A stretch of DNA of 64,000 bases from Lonicera japonica (GCA_021464415.1 CM038470.1:26065601-26129600), one strand, 5' to 3'; positions 34,556 through 47,106 are shown, counted from the first letter of the stretch. Notes: a model not told the origin generated them from the letters alone. Program-made: numbers and translations.

Positions 34556-37550
34556 TGTGTGGAATATTGGAGTTGCTTTGTTGGGGTTTGTGAGTTAGGG
34601 TAGGTTGTTGAATGGGATTTTTTTCTTTTTTGTTTGTGGGTTTGGGGGGAGGGGTACGCGAAGAAGATTTGGAGGGCTTGAAAGGGTTCAAACGGTTAAT
34701 GGTTTTTCTTTTGAATTCGGATACTTGATTGATTCTCTTACTGCTATTATGCCAATATTAATCACTACTATGTCAATATTAATTAGAGTTATGGTTCTTG
34801 TGTATTGTGTTATGTAGACAATTTTTATGGAATAAAATTGGTTGATGTGTGTTGACTTTTGAGGACATTTTGTTTTAAATCCACAAAGGAAGGTCACTGG
34901 TTATGTAGGGGGTCTCTGTCACAGATCTCTCAAGGGTTCAGGGGGTTCATAACCCGACCCCGTTTTTGCCTCAACGCAGGTTTTCTACTTTTCTCTTGCT
35001 TAACCTGCCCCCCACACCTCCACCCACCAAATAAATATTATACCACAGTATATATACATATATATTTTCTGGATCCAGTATGTATCACTTGTATACTGAC
35101 AGTGGTTTAACCACGGATTTTTATTCCTAAAACATTTGAGGATTGTTTTTGATGACTAAAATTTTTGTGCTAAAAATGTGGGTTTGTATATGGTCTGTGC
35201 TAGATCTTGGCTATATATGTATAAATATATTATACTTGCTAGACTTTTCAAACACTAGTGTTAAAAGGTAAGTGCACGTTCTTGGTACCTAACGTCATAG
35301 GTTCAAGTTCTTTTCCGGTTTCTTTCTTTCTCTTAAGTCTGACGGTATTTTAGTAATTTAATATACAAATCAAATTCTCCTTCTATTATTAATATTATGG
35401 AAGATTCAAGTTTATTTGTTTCTAAAGTGTGTAAATACATATCAAATTATAATATTTAATATTACTAGACTAAGTGCAAGCATGATGTGTGTACTACTCA
35501 TGTATATAATTTTAAAAAAAATATTTAACATAAGAGAAATATGGTTTAGTGAGGAAGGAGATTGCTTGTCAATGGTTAGTGGTTCAATTCATGTTAGTAA
35601 ATTTTTTATAAAAAGAAATGTAACTTAGGCGGTAGAATTGAGGTTTGCCTTTATGATATAGAATATATATATATATATATATTTATACATAGATGCATAT
35701 CTATTAGATTTTCATATGCACACATGTACACTAAATTTTGTGAAGGAAAATATTTTGTGAAATAAAAAGTTTGAGACATTCAAAAAACAAAAACATGACA
35801 CTATTTTGAAATGAGTTCAGACTTTATATAATAGTGAATGTGTGTTTACATTTGTTTGTGTACACAAATTGGGGTCAAATTTAATTATTGTGCTTGATTA
35901 GTTGAAAGCACAAAGGTCGCAGTCAATGGCGGATCCTGACGCCCCTTGGCTCTTTTGGTTCTTGTTAGGTTTTTGAAAATTTGAATAGTAATAATATTAA
36001 TTGTTATATATATATATGTTGTACTTTATTGGCCCCCTCCAAGTTTTTTATAGGTAAAATTTATAACATTTTGAACTTTAGTAAGTCTTCTTCTTAACTA
36101 TAATTTTGCAAACAACAAAAATCACAAGTACAAATATAAAGAGAAAACAAAACGCGCCAACTACATATCTTCCCGGTGAACTTATTTTGACCTTTTTTAA
36201 TTTTAATCATTTTTTTTGCAATTTTTTTTTATGCTTGTGTTCTCCTTCTCAGACATACACAGATTTAAGATTTTAGATTCACCACTAATTGGATTGGAAA
36301 CTTTGCTCAATGTAAAAAGATTTGAATGAATGCGTTTGACAAAAACAAATATAAAATAATTGAAAATACTAATAATAATTTTTACTAAAAGTTAGAATAA
36401 GAGTGGATTGATTTGATGAGATCTTCTATAACCTTTTTGATTAACTAACTTATTGGGTGTTGGGTATGAAAAAAAATTCATAAAAAAGGATAGAAAGATT
36501 GACACATCGCTCATTGAAGACATTTATTTTTTCAACTTTTCATTAATTTAATCTTTTTTCAATCATTGTTTAATTTTTAATTGAACAAGCTCCAAATACT
36601 TTTTACTCGTTTATTTAATTTGGTTAGAGTGAAAATCAATTATATTCTTTTTTCTGTATAGCAGTTCGTTTGTATCAAAATGTGGCAAATAGTTAATATA
36701 GCTAATTATCACAAATCTTCATCTACATCGCAAATAAAGAACATTGTTTTGTTTTCTCCATGAAAATCAAGCTGATTCACAACATTTAAATTTAATCCAA
36801 ACACTTTCCGTTGATAAGAATTAAGATACTCTCCATTTCCTAATCTTTCTTTTCTATCATTTGTGGAAAATTCTCTCTTACCTCCAAAAAAAACTTCTCC
36901 ACGAAAAAAGGGGTAAAAGGTAAGAGGATATCTCATTACATGTCTCAATTTATTTTACAATCACACAAATTATTTATTTATTTTATTTCATTTTTCATAT
37001 GATTATTAAACATAATTCAAAAGCTTTGCGCACCCACAGTGGATCCAGTTGCACATCAAATTACAAACAAACCAAAACGGCAAAACTCATTGTGACGATA
37101 TTGTAATCATTTTTTTATTTTTTTTTGCGTGAGGGGGGACGGGGGAGTTTGAAAATGATTTGTTTTGTTCTAAAATTAAGAAACAAACCAATCGGCTAAT
37201 TTAGACTCACAAGTCAAAATTGAGTTGAACTAAAAAAACTGGTTGGAAGTGTGAAGATAGGGTTTTTTTCAAACTCCCACCCCTCACGTAAAAAATAAAA
37301 ATACCCCCCAAGAAAATGGTATTTTTATTTAAAATAAATAACTAATATATCATACACCTCTCTTTCTCTCTCAAACCCATCTTAAAAATCTCACAAACCT
37401 ATCTTTCGAGCTAAATTACAAGCACCACAAGCACCATCTTACAAATCTCACAAACCGATCTTTCAAACTAAATTCTAAGCACCATTTTGCCATTAAAATT
37501 TCCAAGCCATTCCAAGCACTATATATCAACAAGTTTCAAAGTGAGTAATG
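34484..37550. other. Downstream part of tandem unit alpha, non-coding
   Basis: No supported gene. The block about 35750-36960 aligns with 38980-39930 in tandem unit beta (for example gacattcaaaaaacaaaaac and ataacattttg in both). It contains TA microsatellites at 34525-34549 and about 35665-35682. A 'tggcggatcc' word near 35930 resembles the edge of a dispersed plant repeat. Confidence 0.6.
34525..34549. repeat. (TA)n microsatellite
   Basis: A TA run of about 25 bp, just upstream of the alpha gene's first exon. Confidence 0.9.
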
Positions 37551-37603
37551 AACCTGACAACAGAGACTATTAATTTCTTTTACGAGATCCTTTTGCACAT
37601 ACT

Positions 37604-38385
37604 TTATTCTATATGTAGTGGAAGTATATATCTATCACCTTGAACCCTCCGCGACCTGCTCATTCGCCTCAAGGGTCCAATATTCCAGCTGTCCGATTCT
37701 CCAACCTCACCCATCACTCTCCTCTTGATCAACCATTGGAAAAACACAGCTGCGGAAGGCAACACGTAGATCAGATACAACACTGGCTGAGCCGAGTCTG
37801 GGACCAAAACTGAGGCTAGAGAGGCCACCGAAACGGACCCAATGAACCTGACAACATGACCAACAACATTAACTAACTGGGGGAGGGGGGGAACGGGCCA
37901 CAGAAACCTCACCCAAGCATCGCGGGCCAACTTGTAATTCACATATACCCGTAGAATTCACAGATACTGTTAGTACAATTAGATAACAGACACGGACCTG
38001 ACTAACCTCACAGCACGACCAACGATGCTAGCATAACTGGGAGGGAGACGGGCCCACCAGAACCTCAGCTGAGCTTCGTGGGCCAACCCGTACATGAGTA
38101 GACTCGTAATGGCAACCCTTATTGTTCTTGGGTGTGTATTGAACGGCGTATCTGGCTTCCCTTGGCACATGAGCTGCAGGAACTGGAGGAGCGCAGAAAC
38201 AATGAAAGCGTAGTTCGAATCGTGGGAAGCCTGTGTACGCTGTTCTTGTAAGACATAATACGTATTGCTGATGTAGGCAACATGCAGATGGGCAGAGATG
38301 TGTATCCTTAGATGTGGGGGAGACGACATCGGATTAGTTAACCTGAAGAAAATAAATAAAACTGAGTTAATATATGTATATATAC

Positions 38386-38416
<31 letters not shown>

Positions 38417-38520
38417 TATGTGGCATTTATTGTGCAGAGAGAGATCGAGAGTCATTACCTTGTAGAAGAGAGAGAGGTGTTTGTGTGAGGAGAATTGTGA
38501 GCTTTTAAAGGGAATTGTTG
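37604..38520 (-). pseudogene. Small membrane-protein-like gene, tandem copy beta
   Basis: A minus-strand paralogue of alpha, 3940 bp away. The likely ATG at 38327-38329 follows an acceptor; the 5'-UTR intron is 38343-38458 (GT-AG) and carries a TATG microsatellite. Part 1 (38329-37979) contains YVLQEQRTQASHDSNYAF, THPRTIRVAITSLLMYGLAH and GRAVRLVRSVSVI, then a stop caused by a 1-nt deletion relative to alpha. Part 2 (37942-37604) contains NYKLARDAWVRFLWPVPP, VGHVVRFIGSVSVASLASVL and QPVLYLIYVLPSAAVFFQW, and ends YILPLHIE. Part 2 repeats the end of part 1. Either an unseen intron joins two duplicated exons or the gene is broken between them. Beta keeps the 13 bp lost in alpha, so it is the less damaged copy. 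Function unknown. Confidence 0.6.
38343..38458 (-). other. 5'-UTR intron of copy beta with (TATG)n
   Basis: On the minus strand the donor is caag/gtaatg and the acceptor ttattttcttcag/gttaac. The same splice words occur in copy alpha (34403-34483), so the intron predates the tandem duplication. It contains a TATG tetranucleotide array at about 38386-38417 that alpha lacks. Confidence 0.6.
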
Positions 38521-38587
38521 GGACCACTTCGGAATTGTGAAAGGGGAACGGGAAGGAAGGAGGAAGGTGGGGCAACGCGTGTAAAGT

Positions 38588-38810
38588 ATTTTTGCAATTC
38601 AATCTATGAAGTTTAATTTGCATAACTCCTATGCTTAAAGTTTGAATTTGATTTCACTTTTGTCCAAAACCCTAGTAAACAGTTAGACTTTTGCCACTAT
38701 TTCCGTTCAAAAGTCTAACGGTTTGGACTAAAGTGTAATCGAATTCAAACTTTAAGGTTGAGAGTTATGTAAATTAAATTTCATGGATTGAAGTGCAAAA
38801 GCGGATAAAC
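38588..38810. mobile_element. Foldback MITE at the 5' end of copy beta
   Basis: Two inverted arms of about 100 bp (38588-38690 and 38708-38808). The left starts tttttgcaattcaatctatg and the right, reversed, starts ttttgcacttcaatccatga. They also share the inner word aaagtttgaatt. No target-site duplication was fixed. It lies just upstream of the transcribed part of copy beta and is absent from copy alpha. Confidence 0.68.
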
Positions 38811-40346
38811 TTTAAGGAGGTAAATTTTTAATAACTCATTATAAAGGTGTAACACAAATTTATGCAGTTATATTGAAACTTACATTTATAATATGAAATA
38901 GATAGTTATATATAATTTCATATTTATTAGATTTTTGTACACACACCCATGCATATATAATGTTGTAATGGAAGATATTTTGTGAAATAAAAATTACTCA
39001 GACATTCAAAAAACAAAAACATGACACTGTTTTGAAATGAGTGGAGTCAGTGGCGGATCTTGAAGGGGGGGGGGGGGGGGTCTCCGCTCCCTCACCCCGG
39101 CCTTGTTAGATCTTTGAAAGTATGAGAGTAATAATATTAATTGTTATGCATATATGTTATATTTTATTATGCCCTTTCAATTTTTTTATGGGTAAAATTA
39201 TAACATTTTGCGCTTTCGTAAGTCTTCTTCTTAACTATAATCTTGCAAAAAATATAATTCACTAGTACAAAGATAGAGAGAAAGCAAATGCGACAACTAC
39301 ATGTCTTACTCGATTAATTTATTTTGACCTTTTTTTATATTAATTACTTTTATGACAAAATAATAATAATCGATGCTTGTGTTCCACACAACCCCACCCC
39401 ATCCCCAAAATTTAAGATTTTAGATTTGCCACTAATTGGAGTGGAAACTTTGCTCAAGATTTGAACGAATGCAAATGAAATGAATGGTGCGTTCGAAAAA
39501 AAAAATTGAAAATATTAGTAATTTGTACAAAAAAAATTTAGAATAAGAGTTGATTGACACAGTGAGATCTTCTATAACCTTTTTGATTAACTAACTTTTA
39601 GGGTGATGGGTAAAAAAAAATTCATTAAAAAGAGGAAAATATTAAGAATACATTTCATTACACATATCTCTTTTTTCAACTTTTCATGAATTTAATATAT
39701 TTTTTTAATTTTTTATAGAACATGCCCAAAGTGTTTTCTGCTTGTTTATTTGGTTAGGAATAGCCAAAATCAATTGTATTTTTTTTTTCATGTATATTTA
39801 GCAGTTCGTTTGTGTCCAAATTCAGAAAATAATTAATAAGTATCTTACAAGGCTTCATTTATAATACAAACAGAAAACATTGTTTGTTTTCTCCATGAAA
39901 ATCAGACCCTATCACAACATTTAAATGTAATCCAAACATTTATGTTGTGAGAAATTGAATCGTAAGCCTTCCTTTCACAACTACATCCAACTAAATAATA
40001 CGTTTATTTCACCTCAATACATTTAAAAGGGTATTTTGCGCAATTTATTTTGCCTATAAAGACACCTTTCAATGTTTGTCTACTGTAAAGAAAAATACCC
40101 TGTTAATTTGAAAAGTCAATTTTATTATTAATAATCTTCTTTGTTTTCTCTTTGACTTATGAATGGCCGTCAAGCCTTACAAACTAGTACCGCCCAAAAT
40201 TACCTACCGTCAAAGTTCTTGCAATGATCAATGAAATATTTCAAGACAATTTTCTCATTTTAAGACTTTGTTTGATAACCCAAGAAAATGTTAAAAAATA
40301 ATAATTTATTTGGGTAAGAAGTTAGGAAAAAAAAGTTGATGTATGT
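38811..40346. other. Tandem unit beta, non-coding remainder
   Basis: This aligns in part with 35750-36960 of unit alpha up to about 39930. It contains a run of 16 G at 39065-39080. No gene was seen. From about 39950 to 40346 it is AT-rich sequence leading to the gypsy LTR. Confidence 0.55.
39065..39080. repeat. Poly-G tract (16 G)
   Basis: An uninterrupted G run within the 'cagtggcggatc' block. Its length may be uncertain in the assembly. The alpha unit has a non-homopolymer sequence at the matching place (about 35940). Confidence 0.85.
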
Positions 40347-41753
40347 TGATGGTGCAAATAAGTGAATGAATTTACTCCGCCAATTACAGAAAGACACGTG
40401 GTCATCCACATCAATATCCTAATCCACTATAATAAAGGGAGCTCGAGAGCTCTACTTGAACGAAGTTTGGAACCCTGAGCTCTAAAGAGTTTGGGTACTA
40501 AGTCTGGGGATTATTATTGTACAGTAAGTTGCGGAGCTCAAAGATCAGAGTTCTTTTAACAAGCTCTGAAGCTCTCTCACCAACCACCGTGTCAAAGCAG
40601 GCGCAGGCGGTATAGACGACTGCCACCAATGTCACAGAGGATCCCTCAACTTTATTAAATGCATAACATCTGCATTTAATGCACGGAATCCGTGGAAAAA
40701 CAAGGTCAGAGTCGGTGATGTCCAAGGATGGCCTTAGATCTGCTTTGAGAGCTCTCCCATACGTTTCCTCTCCACCATATATATATGGGAAGTATTTACT
40801 TCTTCCAACAACCAAGCATTCAAGCAATAAACTGTGAACAACTGAGAAAAATTCAAGCAACCAAGCTTTAATCACAATAAAGAGAGATACAGAGAGATAG
40901 AACTAAAAGGCAAACGATAAGAGCTCTTAGAGTAGAGAGTTTAGCACCCGTGCAGTTTAGTGACAATTCTGTTGTATACACAATGTTGTTAAAATATTAG
41001 AGAGACTTTGTCGGCTTGTAATACAAATTCATTTATTATAATACAAAGCATCCCGAGCTTTTTGCTCTATTCCGAGTATTAACTTATATTTTCATATGAA
41101 GCCAGCCTCCTCTATACATCATTATCTTATTCAGTTATTTTCATTTCCAATCATTGTATCAATCGTTTAATCATTTGACTGTGTGGTTGGAATAGATCTG
41201 CTCTAATTTTTTGCACCAACAGTTTGGCACCATCTGTAAGAACGGTATTTTCTCAAAGTCACATTCCTTTCCAAAAAAGCTAAACACGTTCAAAACTCAT
41301 TATGTCTTCTTCAGGACAAATCCAACTAGACCCTTCAGTGGTACTAAGGGAACAACATGCCATCTTTCAAGTCCAGATTTATAGGCTTATAGCTCAAAGA
41401 GAAACTCCCCCATTCAGCTCGAGAGATAGGTTGGTTTCGGCCTCCGTGTCTGCATTTGCCCACCCAACTCTTACGCGAGTCCTAGCTATACAAAGGCTTG
41501 GGGACCCTCGTAGAGAATCTAGGGGGAGCCGTAGCAGGATTAGTGAGTCTAAAACTGATCGATCCAACTCTAAGCGAGAGTCCTAGCTCTATTCCAAAGA
41601 GGTTGATTAACTCATATTTTCATATGAAGCCAGCCTCTTTTATACATCATTATCTTATCAGTTATTTTCATTTCCAATCATTGTGTCAATCGTTTGATCA
41701 TTTGATTGTGTGGTTGGAATAGATCTGCTCTAATTTTCCGCACCAACACATGT
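40342..41753 (+). mobile_element. Internally deleted Ty3/gypsy element
   Basis: The 5' LTR is 40347-41221 (875 bp, TGATGGTGC...GCACCAACA). It is followed at once by a primer-binding-like word, gtttggcaccatctgt, typical of plant gypsy elements. A gag start follows (41302-41586). From about 41606 the sequence repeats the end of the LTR (gaagccagcctcttttatac to gcaccaaca) up to 41748, a truncated 3' LTR. The flanks TATGT (40342-40346) and CATGT (41749-41753) are a 5-bp duplication with one change. All of pol is missing. The junction lies at a shared word, atattttcatatgaag, so the deletion probably arose by recombination between short repeats. Confidence 0.75.
41302..41586 (+). pseudogene. Gypsy gag N-terminal fragment
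   Basis: An ATG 80 bp after the LTR end opens 94 codons (MSSSGQIQLDPSVVLREQ...; then RRESRGSRSRISESKTDR). The position right after the primer-binding site and the polar, Arg/Ser-rich composition fit the start of a plant gypsy Gag. No capsid or zinc-knuckle domain follows because the element is deleted. Its identity rests mainly on position. Confidence 0.55.
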
Positions 41754-42599
41754 GATGAGACATCTCATAAACTTGCTTAATTATCTTTTGTGAAAAAAAA
41801 TCTTCTTTACCTTTCAAAGAAATTTTTTCACGAAACTACACATGTTAACTTATTGTCCAATTTCTTTCAAAAAAAAATTATTATTATTTTACATATTAAT
41901 ATCAAGCAATGTCTAAAGGTTGTGCAATGGCGTCCATGTAGTGGGCCACAATCATCATGTGGGTCTAAGAGTATTGTGCGTGGTGTCCATAGATGAGGAT
42001 GGCGTAGGGTATTAACTGTGTGGTGAGATGTAGGGGATTTATGTGAAGGTTAAACCTAATGGGAACAAAATGGTGAAGTGGAGGAACACTTCTTATATGA
42101 CATCTCTAATTCCTTATTATATTAAAATAGATACTGCCTACGGGGTTACGAATGTAATTTTAGCTTAAAATAGTATGCACTTTACTATTGTGCCATACAA
42201 CATTTATTAATTAGTTTTTATTTTAATTTATATAGTTGTGCACATAAAAAAAATGTATGTACATGCAATACATGTGCATTATTGTTTAGTTAAAAAGATT
42301 TTTTGTTAAAATGAATAAGATTTTAGGTAAAGAGAAAATAAATTTTTGAGATACGAAATAATTCAACGTGTAAATGTTTTAGATACAAAGAATTAACAAA
42401 GTAATAATTAAAATTAAAAACTTGGAATTGAAACAATAATCCAACGCATAAACAATGATCGAATATGAAATTAATCTTTGAAAGTGTATTCATACTCTTC
42501 ATCTCTAACTCTAAATAAATACCAAAGAACAGTAATGAAAGCGGTACAGTCAAAATTTTAATATTTGAAACAAAAATTAAATAACGAAAAAAGAATGGA

Positions 42600-42796
42600 C
42601 TTTTTGAGTTACCTCCTATAATTAATACGAAACTCAAGATACCCTATATTTTACTAATTCTTTGAGTTACCCTATATTTTGTAACATTTTCAACAGAATG
42701 AAACAACTGCAACAGTGAAAATAGGGGGTAACTCAAATGATTAGTAAAATAGGGGGTATCTTAAGTTTCATATTAATAATAGGGGATAACTAAAAA
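42600..42796. mobile_element. Foldback MITE (~200 bp)
   Basis: Two inverted arms of about 80 bp: gagttacctcctataattaa at the left, and a right arm that in reverse reads agttatcccctattattaat. Both arms continue into ataccctatattttactaat-like and gagttaccc-like words. The spacer is about 40 bp. No target-site duplication could be fixed. Confidence 0.65.
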
Positions 42797-42984
42797 AAAT
42801 AATTAAATGAAGCTCGACTCTTGTTGATGCTTCGTTGTTGTTATACGGTTGTGTGTGGGTTAATTGCTATGGTTGCTTTCCTCTTTCTTTTTATTAAACA
42901 AGCCCTAATGGGAATAGGCCATGAACCAAGCCCATATGTAACTTTAATTTAATTCATGACTTAAAAAATAATTAAAAAAAGAAC

Positions 42985-43065
42985 ACAAGCTAGCTGGGCA
43001 GTGAGATTTGAACACTAGTCCATAAGATAAAAGGCTATCACACTGACCATTTAGGCTAAGCCTAC
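42985..43065 (-). repeat. tRNA-like repeat (candidate)
   Basis: On the minus strand a box-A-like word (tggtcagtgtgatagcc) is followed about 30 bp later by a box-B-like word (gtgttcaaatctcac). It does not fold into a full tRNA cloverleaf that I can write, so it is at most a tRNA-derived SINE fragment. Confidence 0.3.
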
Positions 43066-43143
43066 ATTAATTAATTTCTTGCACTTTCAACCTTCAATAT
43101 TCTTATTAATTAATTTCTTGCACTTTCAACCTTCAATATTCTT
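43066..43143. repeat. Two-copy 39-bp tandem repeat
   Basis: The block attaattaatttcttgcact...caatattctt occurs twice head to tail with essentially no differences, suggesting a recent slip duplication. Confidence 0.9.
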
Positions 43144-43714
43144 ATGCATTCACGCTAAAATCTGATTCTCCATCGCACTGTTCATATTTCTGCTATAATA
43201 TTGCGCTCCCAACTCCAATTGATGCAAGGTTTTCTCCTATGTGTAGATAACTCTCAGAGCTCTACAACTTATGTTTCTGGAGTTTTCTTCAAATTCTGTA
43301 CGGATCAGTACCAGAATTGGCTTGAATAGAGGCATTGCGTGCGGTTAATCTCTTCTTCATTTGAAAACTTCTCGATTTGATTATATCGAGCTATTATTTA
43401 CTTAGGATTCCGTTATTGATTTTTATTGCCCATTTTCATTCACTCTATTCATGATAGGGCTCAGATTTTTCTTTGGATCGCTTTCTTGAACTTAATTCAG
43501 TTTCAAATTAGACCGGCAATAACTAATTTTAGGAGTTTTGGCTCCAAATTCGCATTTGCTCATTTTTAACCTTTAAAAAGGATAAGATGTACTAAAAACA
43601 AACATATTATCCAGTTTCATAACTAAAACTTAAATCTCAATAATTTTGGATAATTCAAATCAAATTCATGAATATAGAGCCATTTAAAAAGGTATAAAAT
43701 TATAATACTTTGTC

Positions 43715-46700
43715 TCAATCACTACTTCATCGGTCATTGTCAATGACATTGCATCACTTCTCAAACATGTTATATTTTTTCTTGATACTGCTATTTTGCT
43801 ATTTTAGGCACTTCTTGGTTTTTTGGTTTCGACTATTGTAATCACATGACTTCTGATTCCACTATTTTTACCTCCAAAAATCTCGTTTCCCATCCATCAA
43901 ACATTAATAATGTATACAGTTCTCAATTACAATTTAGCTTTTTAGGAACAATATGCACCTCTAATCTATCATTACTGAGTATTTTCATATTCCTAAATTA
44001 AATATCAACCTTATTTCTATTGGCCAATTGTATGACCTTGGACTAAATGTTATATTATATTCTTTTTGTTATCATGTGCAGGATCCGCAGAAGGAGTAGA
44101 TTATTAAGATAGGTTGTAAAGGTTGAACTTATCCACCTCCGCATCTTTTACTTCTCATCTAAATCTATGGCATTATCAATTTGGTCATGTGGTTTTTGAT
44201 CAACTTCAGTCTGTTACGTCTTTTGGTTAATTAGGGTCAATAAAGCGTTAGAAAGTGTTTGGTTTATCTTATTAACTTGGAAAACAATAAGTATTACTAT
44301 TTAATAAAAGTGATTATATTTTTTCAGCTCCATTTGACTTGATACATTGTGATGTTTATGGTCCGTCTCCTTATAACACTATAAGTTGATCAAAATATTT
44401 TGTTATTTTTATAGATGACTACACTCGTTTTGCCTAGATATATCTCATGAAAAATGGTCCGAAATACCTCAAATATATTAAAAAAATTCTCGAATGGTTT
44501 AGACTCAATTTTCTCGTCACACCAAGGTTTTTCATGCTGATAATGCTATAAAATGTAAATAAACTAATCATCTTAAGTTTTTTCGTGAACAATGAACAAA
44601 TTTCTCAATATTCACATTTAAGCAATAAATCTCAACAAAATGGTTATGTTGAGCATAAATATAGACACATCCTAAATATTGTTCATAATATTCTTATTTC
44701 TAGTGGGTGTCTAAGCCTTTATCAGGGGAAGCAACACTTACAACTATATATTTACACAATCAATCGCATTCTAGTGCCAAGTATTCAAAATCAATTGCGT
44801 TGTAAAAGGTTATATGGTATTTGTCCTGCATATAGCTTCTTAAATGTGTTTAGTTGTACCTATTTTATATTACTCCAACCAAATGAGCATTCCAAACTTC
44901 AACCACATTTTCATCTTTGTTGTTTATTTGGGTATGTGATTGAACACAAATGGTATAGATATTGGGATCCTATTTCTAAGCGTCTTCGTATCTATCATCA
45001 TGTTGTTTCCTGGGAACATAAAATGTTCTATTCTCTATCTAAATTTCACATCTCTGATGATTCTTTATTCCCCTTTTTACTAACTCCACCACTGATCTTT
45101 TACTATCTCCTATAGAGACCCCATCACTAGATGCACTTAACACTCTGACTTCTGTCTATCCCAATACATCCACTTTTAATCCTAACCATTCTAATACATA
45201 TGCCACTGATCTTCATCATTCTGATACATCCACTACTGATCTTGATCATTCTGATACATCCATAAATAATCTTGAACCATCTTATCCACCGCATCCTCTT
45301 CAAACGAGCTTCTAATACTAGCTAATCCCACTGAAGATGCTACACCTCTCACAAGGCCGTTTACCAGGGTAAGAGAGCTTCCTCATCATCTTCGTAGTTA
45401 TCACTATTACTTTACCTTATTCTCACATCATGAGCCCTCTTCATACAAGTAAACTAATTATAACTCACTTTACTAGTAAGCTATGTCTAAAAAATTACAG
45501 GCTCTTGAAAAAGCTTAAACATGAGAGTTGGTTGCTCTTCCACCCGAAAAAACAACGCTTGGCTGTAAATTAGTTTATAAAATCAAAACCTAGTCTGATG
45601 ACTTGGCAGAAAGGTATAAAGCCCTATTTATTGCTAAAGGTTTCACACAAAGATATGGCATTAATTATGAGGAAAACTTTTCCCCTGTTGCCTGGCTAAT
45701 GTATGTCTGCACTGTACTTGCCATTACTGTTGTTCGGCAATGGGATCTATTTCAGATGGATTAAAAAAATGATTTTCTCAATAGTGATTTCTCTGAAGAA
45801 GTATAAATGAAACCACCTCGAGGTTACTCTTATTCTCTGTTGCAAGTATACAAACTATGCTATGCTTTATATGGATTTAAAAAGGTTCTTTGTGCCTGGT
45901 TTGCTATGTTTAGCCCCACTATTAGGGAAGCTTGGTTTTGTATCTAATTCCTCTGCTTCGGGCTTTTTATCTGAAAACAGGTAGTGGTATATCTTTTTTT
46001 TCCTATACATGGATAATATGATAATAATTAGGAATGATATTACTGGTATGTCTAATATGATATCTTCACTCAGTCAACACTTAGATGAATGATCTCGACT
46101 GCCTTGTTATTTCTTGAGTCTTGAAGTTCTCTCTAATTCTGCCGGCTACTATCTCTCTCAGGTAAAATACACCTCTGACATTCTTGTTTATGCTGGTTTT
46201 ACCGATTGTAAGACTACATCCACACATCTGGAAACAATCACAAGCTTACTCTGGTTAATGGTACTCCGCTCAGTGATGCAACTTTATACGGACAATTGGT
46301 TAGAAGCTTCGTCTATTGTATTGTCACCCATTTTCATCAGTCAATTTATGTCTGCTTTTCGTTTTACACACTATGCTGTTGTTCTTCAGATCCTTCGTTA
46401 TCTCAGTGGCACTATGTTCTACGAACTTCATTTCTCATCTACAACTTCATTTGAGTTACAAGCATACTCTAATGCTGATTGGGCTGGTGTTCCTATTGAC
46501 TAAAGATCCATCATCAGTTACTGCTTCTTCTTGGGGGATTATTTGATCTAATGGCACAGGAAGAAATAATATCTTGTCTCTAGATCTAGTACTGAAGCAG
46601 AATATCATGTTCTATTGACACTACACAGCTGCTTGTCCAGCTTCAAAGACTTCTTGAGGAAATTGGTGCCTCTTAGAGTTTTCTTATTATTCTTTGTTAT

Positions 46701-46869
46701 GATAATTTGATGTTATTCATATTGTTCATAATGACATCTTTCATGAACGTACCAGACATATAGATATCGATTGTCATTTTATTCACCAGCATATCAATTG
46801 GCCGATTCCACGCCTTTATTTACAAACTCAAGGTGGTTTCTCATTTGTCACCTTGAGTTTTAGGGGGGA
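43715..46869 (+). pseudogene. Copia element B: protease to RNase H, degraded
   Basis: Paralogue of copia A in the second segmental copy. Recognisable blocks in order: DIASLLKHVI (43745-43790), DLIHCDVYGPSPYN and YFVIFIDDYTRF (44335-44440), then NKSQQNGYVEHKYRHIL (44620-44670) and CTYFILLQPNEHSKLQP (44855-44910). These are followed by ISKRLRIYHHVVSWEHKMFY (44965-45030), RYKARLIAKG-like words (45610-45650), QMD (45755), YMDNM in place of YMDDM (46008-46022), ARPD-region sequence, and SSTEAEY (46585-46605). B keeps reverse-transcriptase sequence that A has lost, but it has many stops. The 5' half (LTR, gag) is absent; sequence before 43715 does not match copy A. Confidence 0.85.
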
Positions 46870-47106
46870 TGTTAGCATATATTATTACGTTTCCAAACTA
46901 AAGAGTTAGCTTTGGTTTGATTTGTATAGTTTTCATATTAATTGTAAGGTTGTTATATCTAGGGTTTAGTCTTTTCTGTATTTACATTATGTATCTATAC
47001 CTATATAAAGGCCTCTCATTGTATCAAGATTAATCATCCATTATACATATAGAATTCTCTCATCTCTAAAATTCTCTTTATCTTTCTTTTATTAACATTA
47101 ACAACA
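46870..47106 (+). mobile_element. 3' LTR of copia B (237 bp)
   Basis: The LTR runs from TGTTAGCATATATTATTACG to attaacattaacaaca, directly after a purine tract (ttttaggggggat). It is uninterrupted, and so it is the empty-site reference for the gypsy insertion at 15024-16500. Confidence 0.85.

Larger units (their letters stand above)
41754..43714. other. Intergenic, with a foldback MITE and a local tandem repeat
   Basis: No supported gene. It contains the inverted-repeat element at 42600-42796 and a two-copy 39-bp tandem repeat at 43066-43143. A tRNA-like block on the minus strand at about 42985-43065 has a box-A-like ggtcagtgtgatagc and a box-B-like gttcaaatctcac. The block 43190-43480 resembles 10320-10600. 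Confidence 0.55.

Noticed and set aside
34605..34817. 70-codon plus-strand open frame upstream of copy alpha
   Set aside because: Low-complexity start (FFFF), no paralogue in unit beta, no motif.
40498..40875. 125-codon minus-strand open frame
   Set aside because: It lies wholly inside the gypsy 5' LTR and has no recognisable motif.
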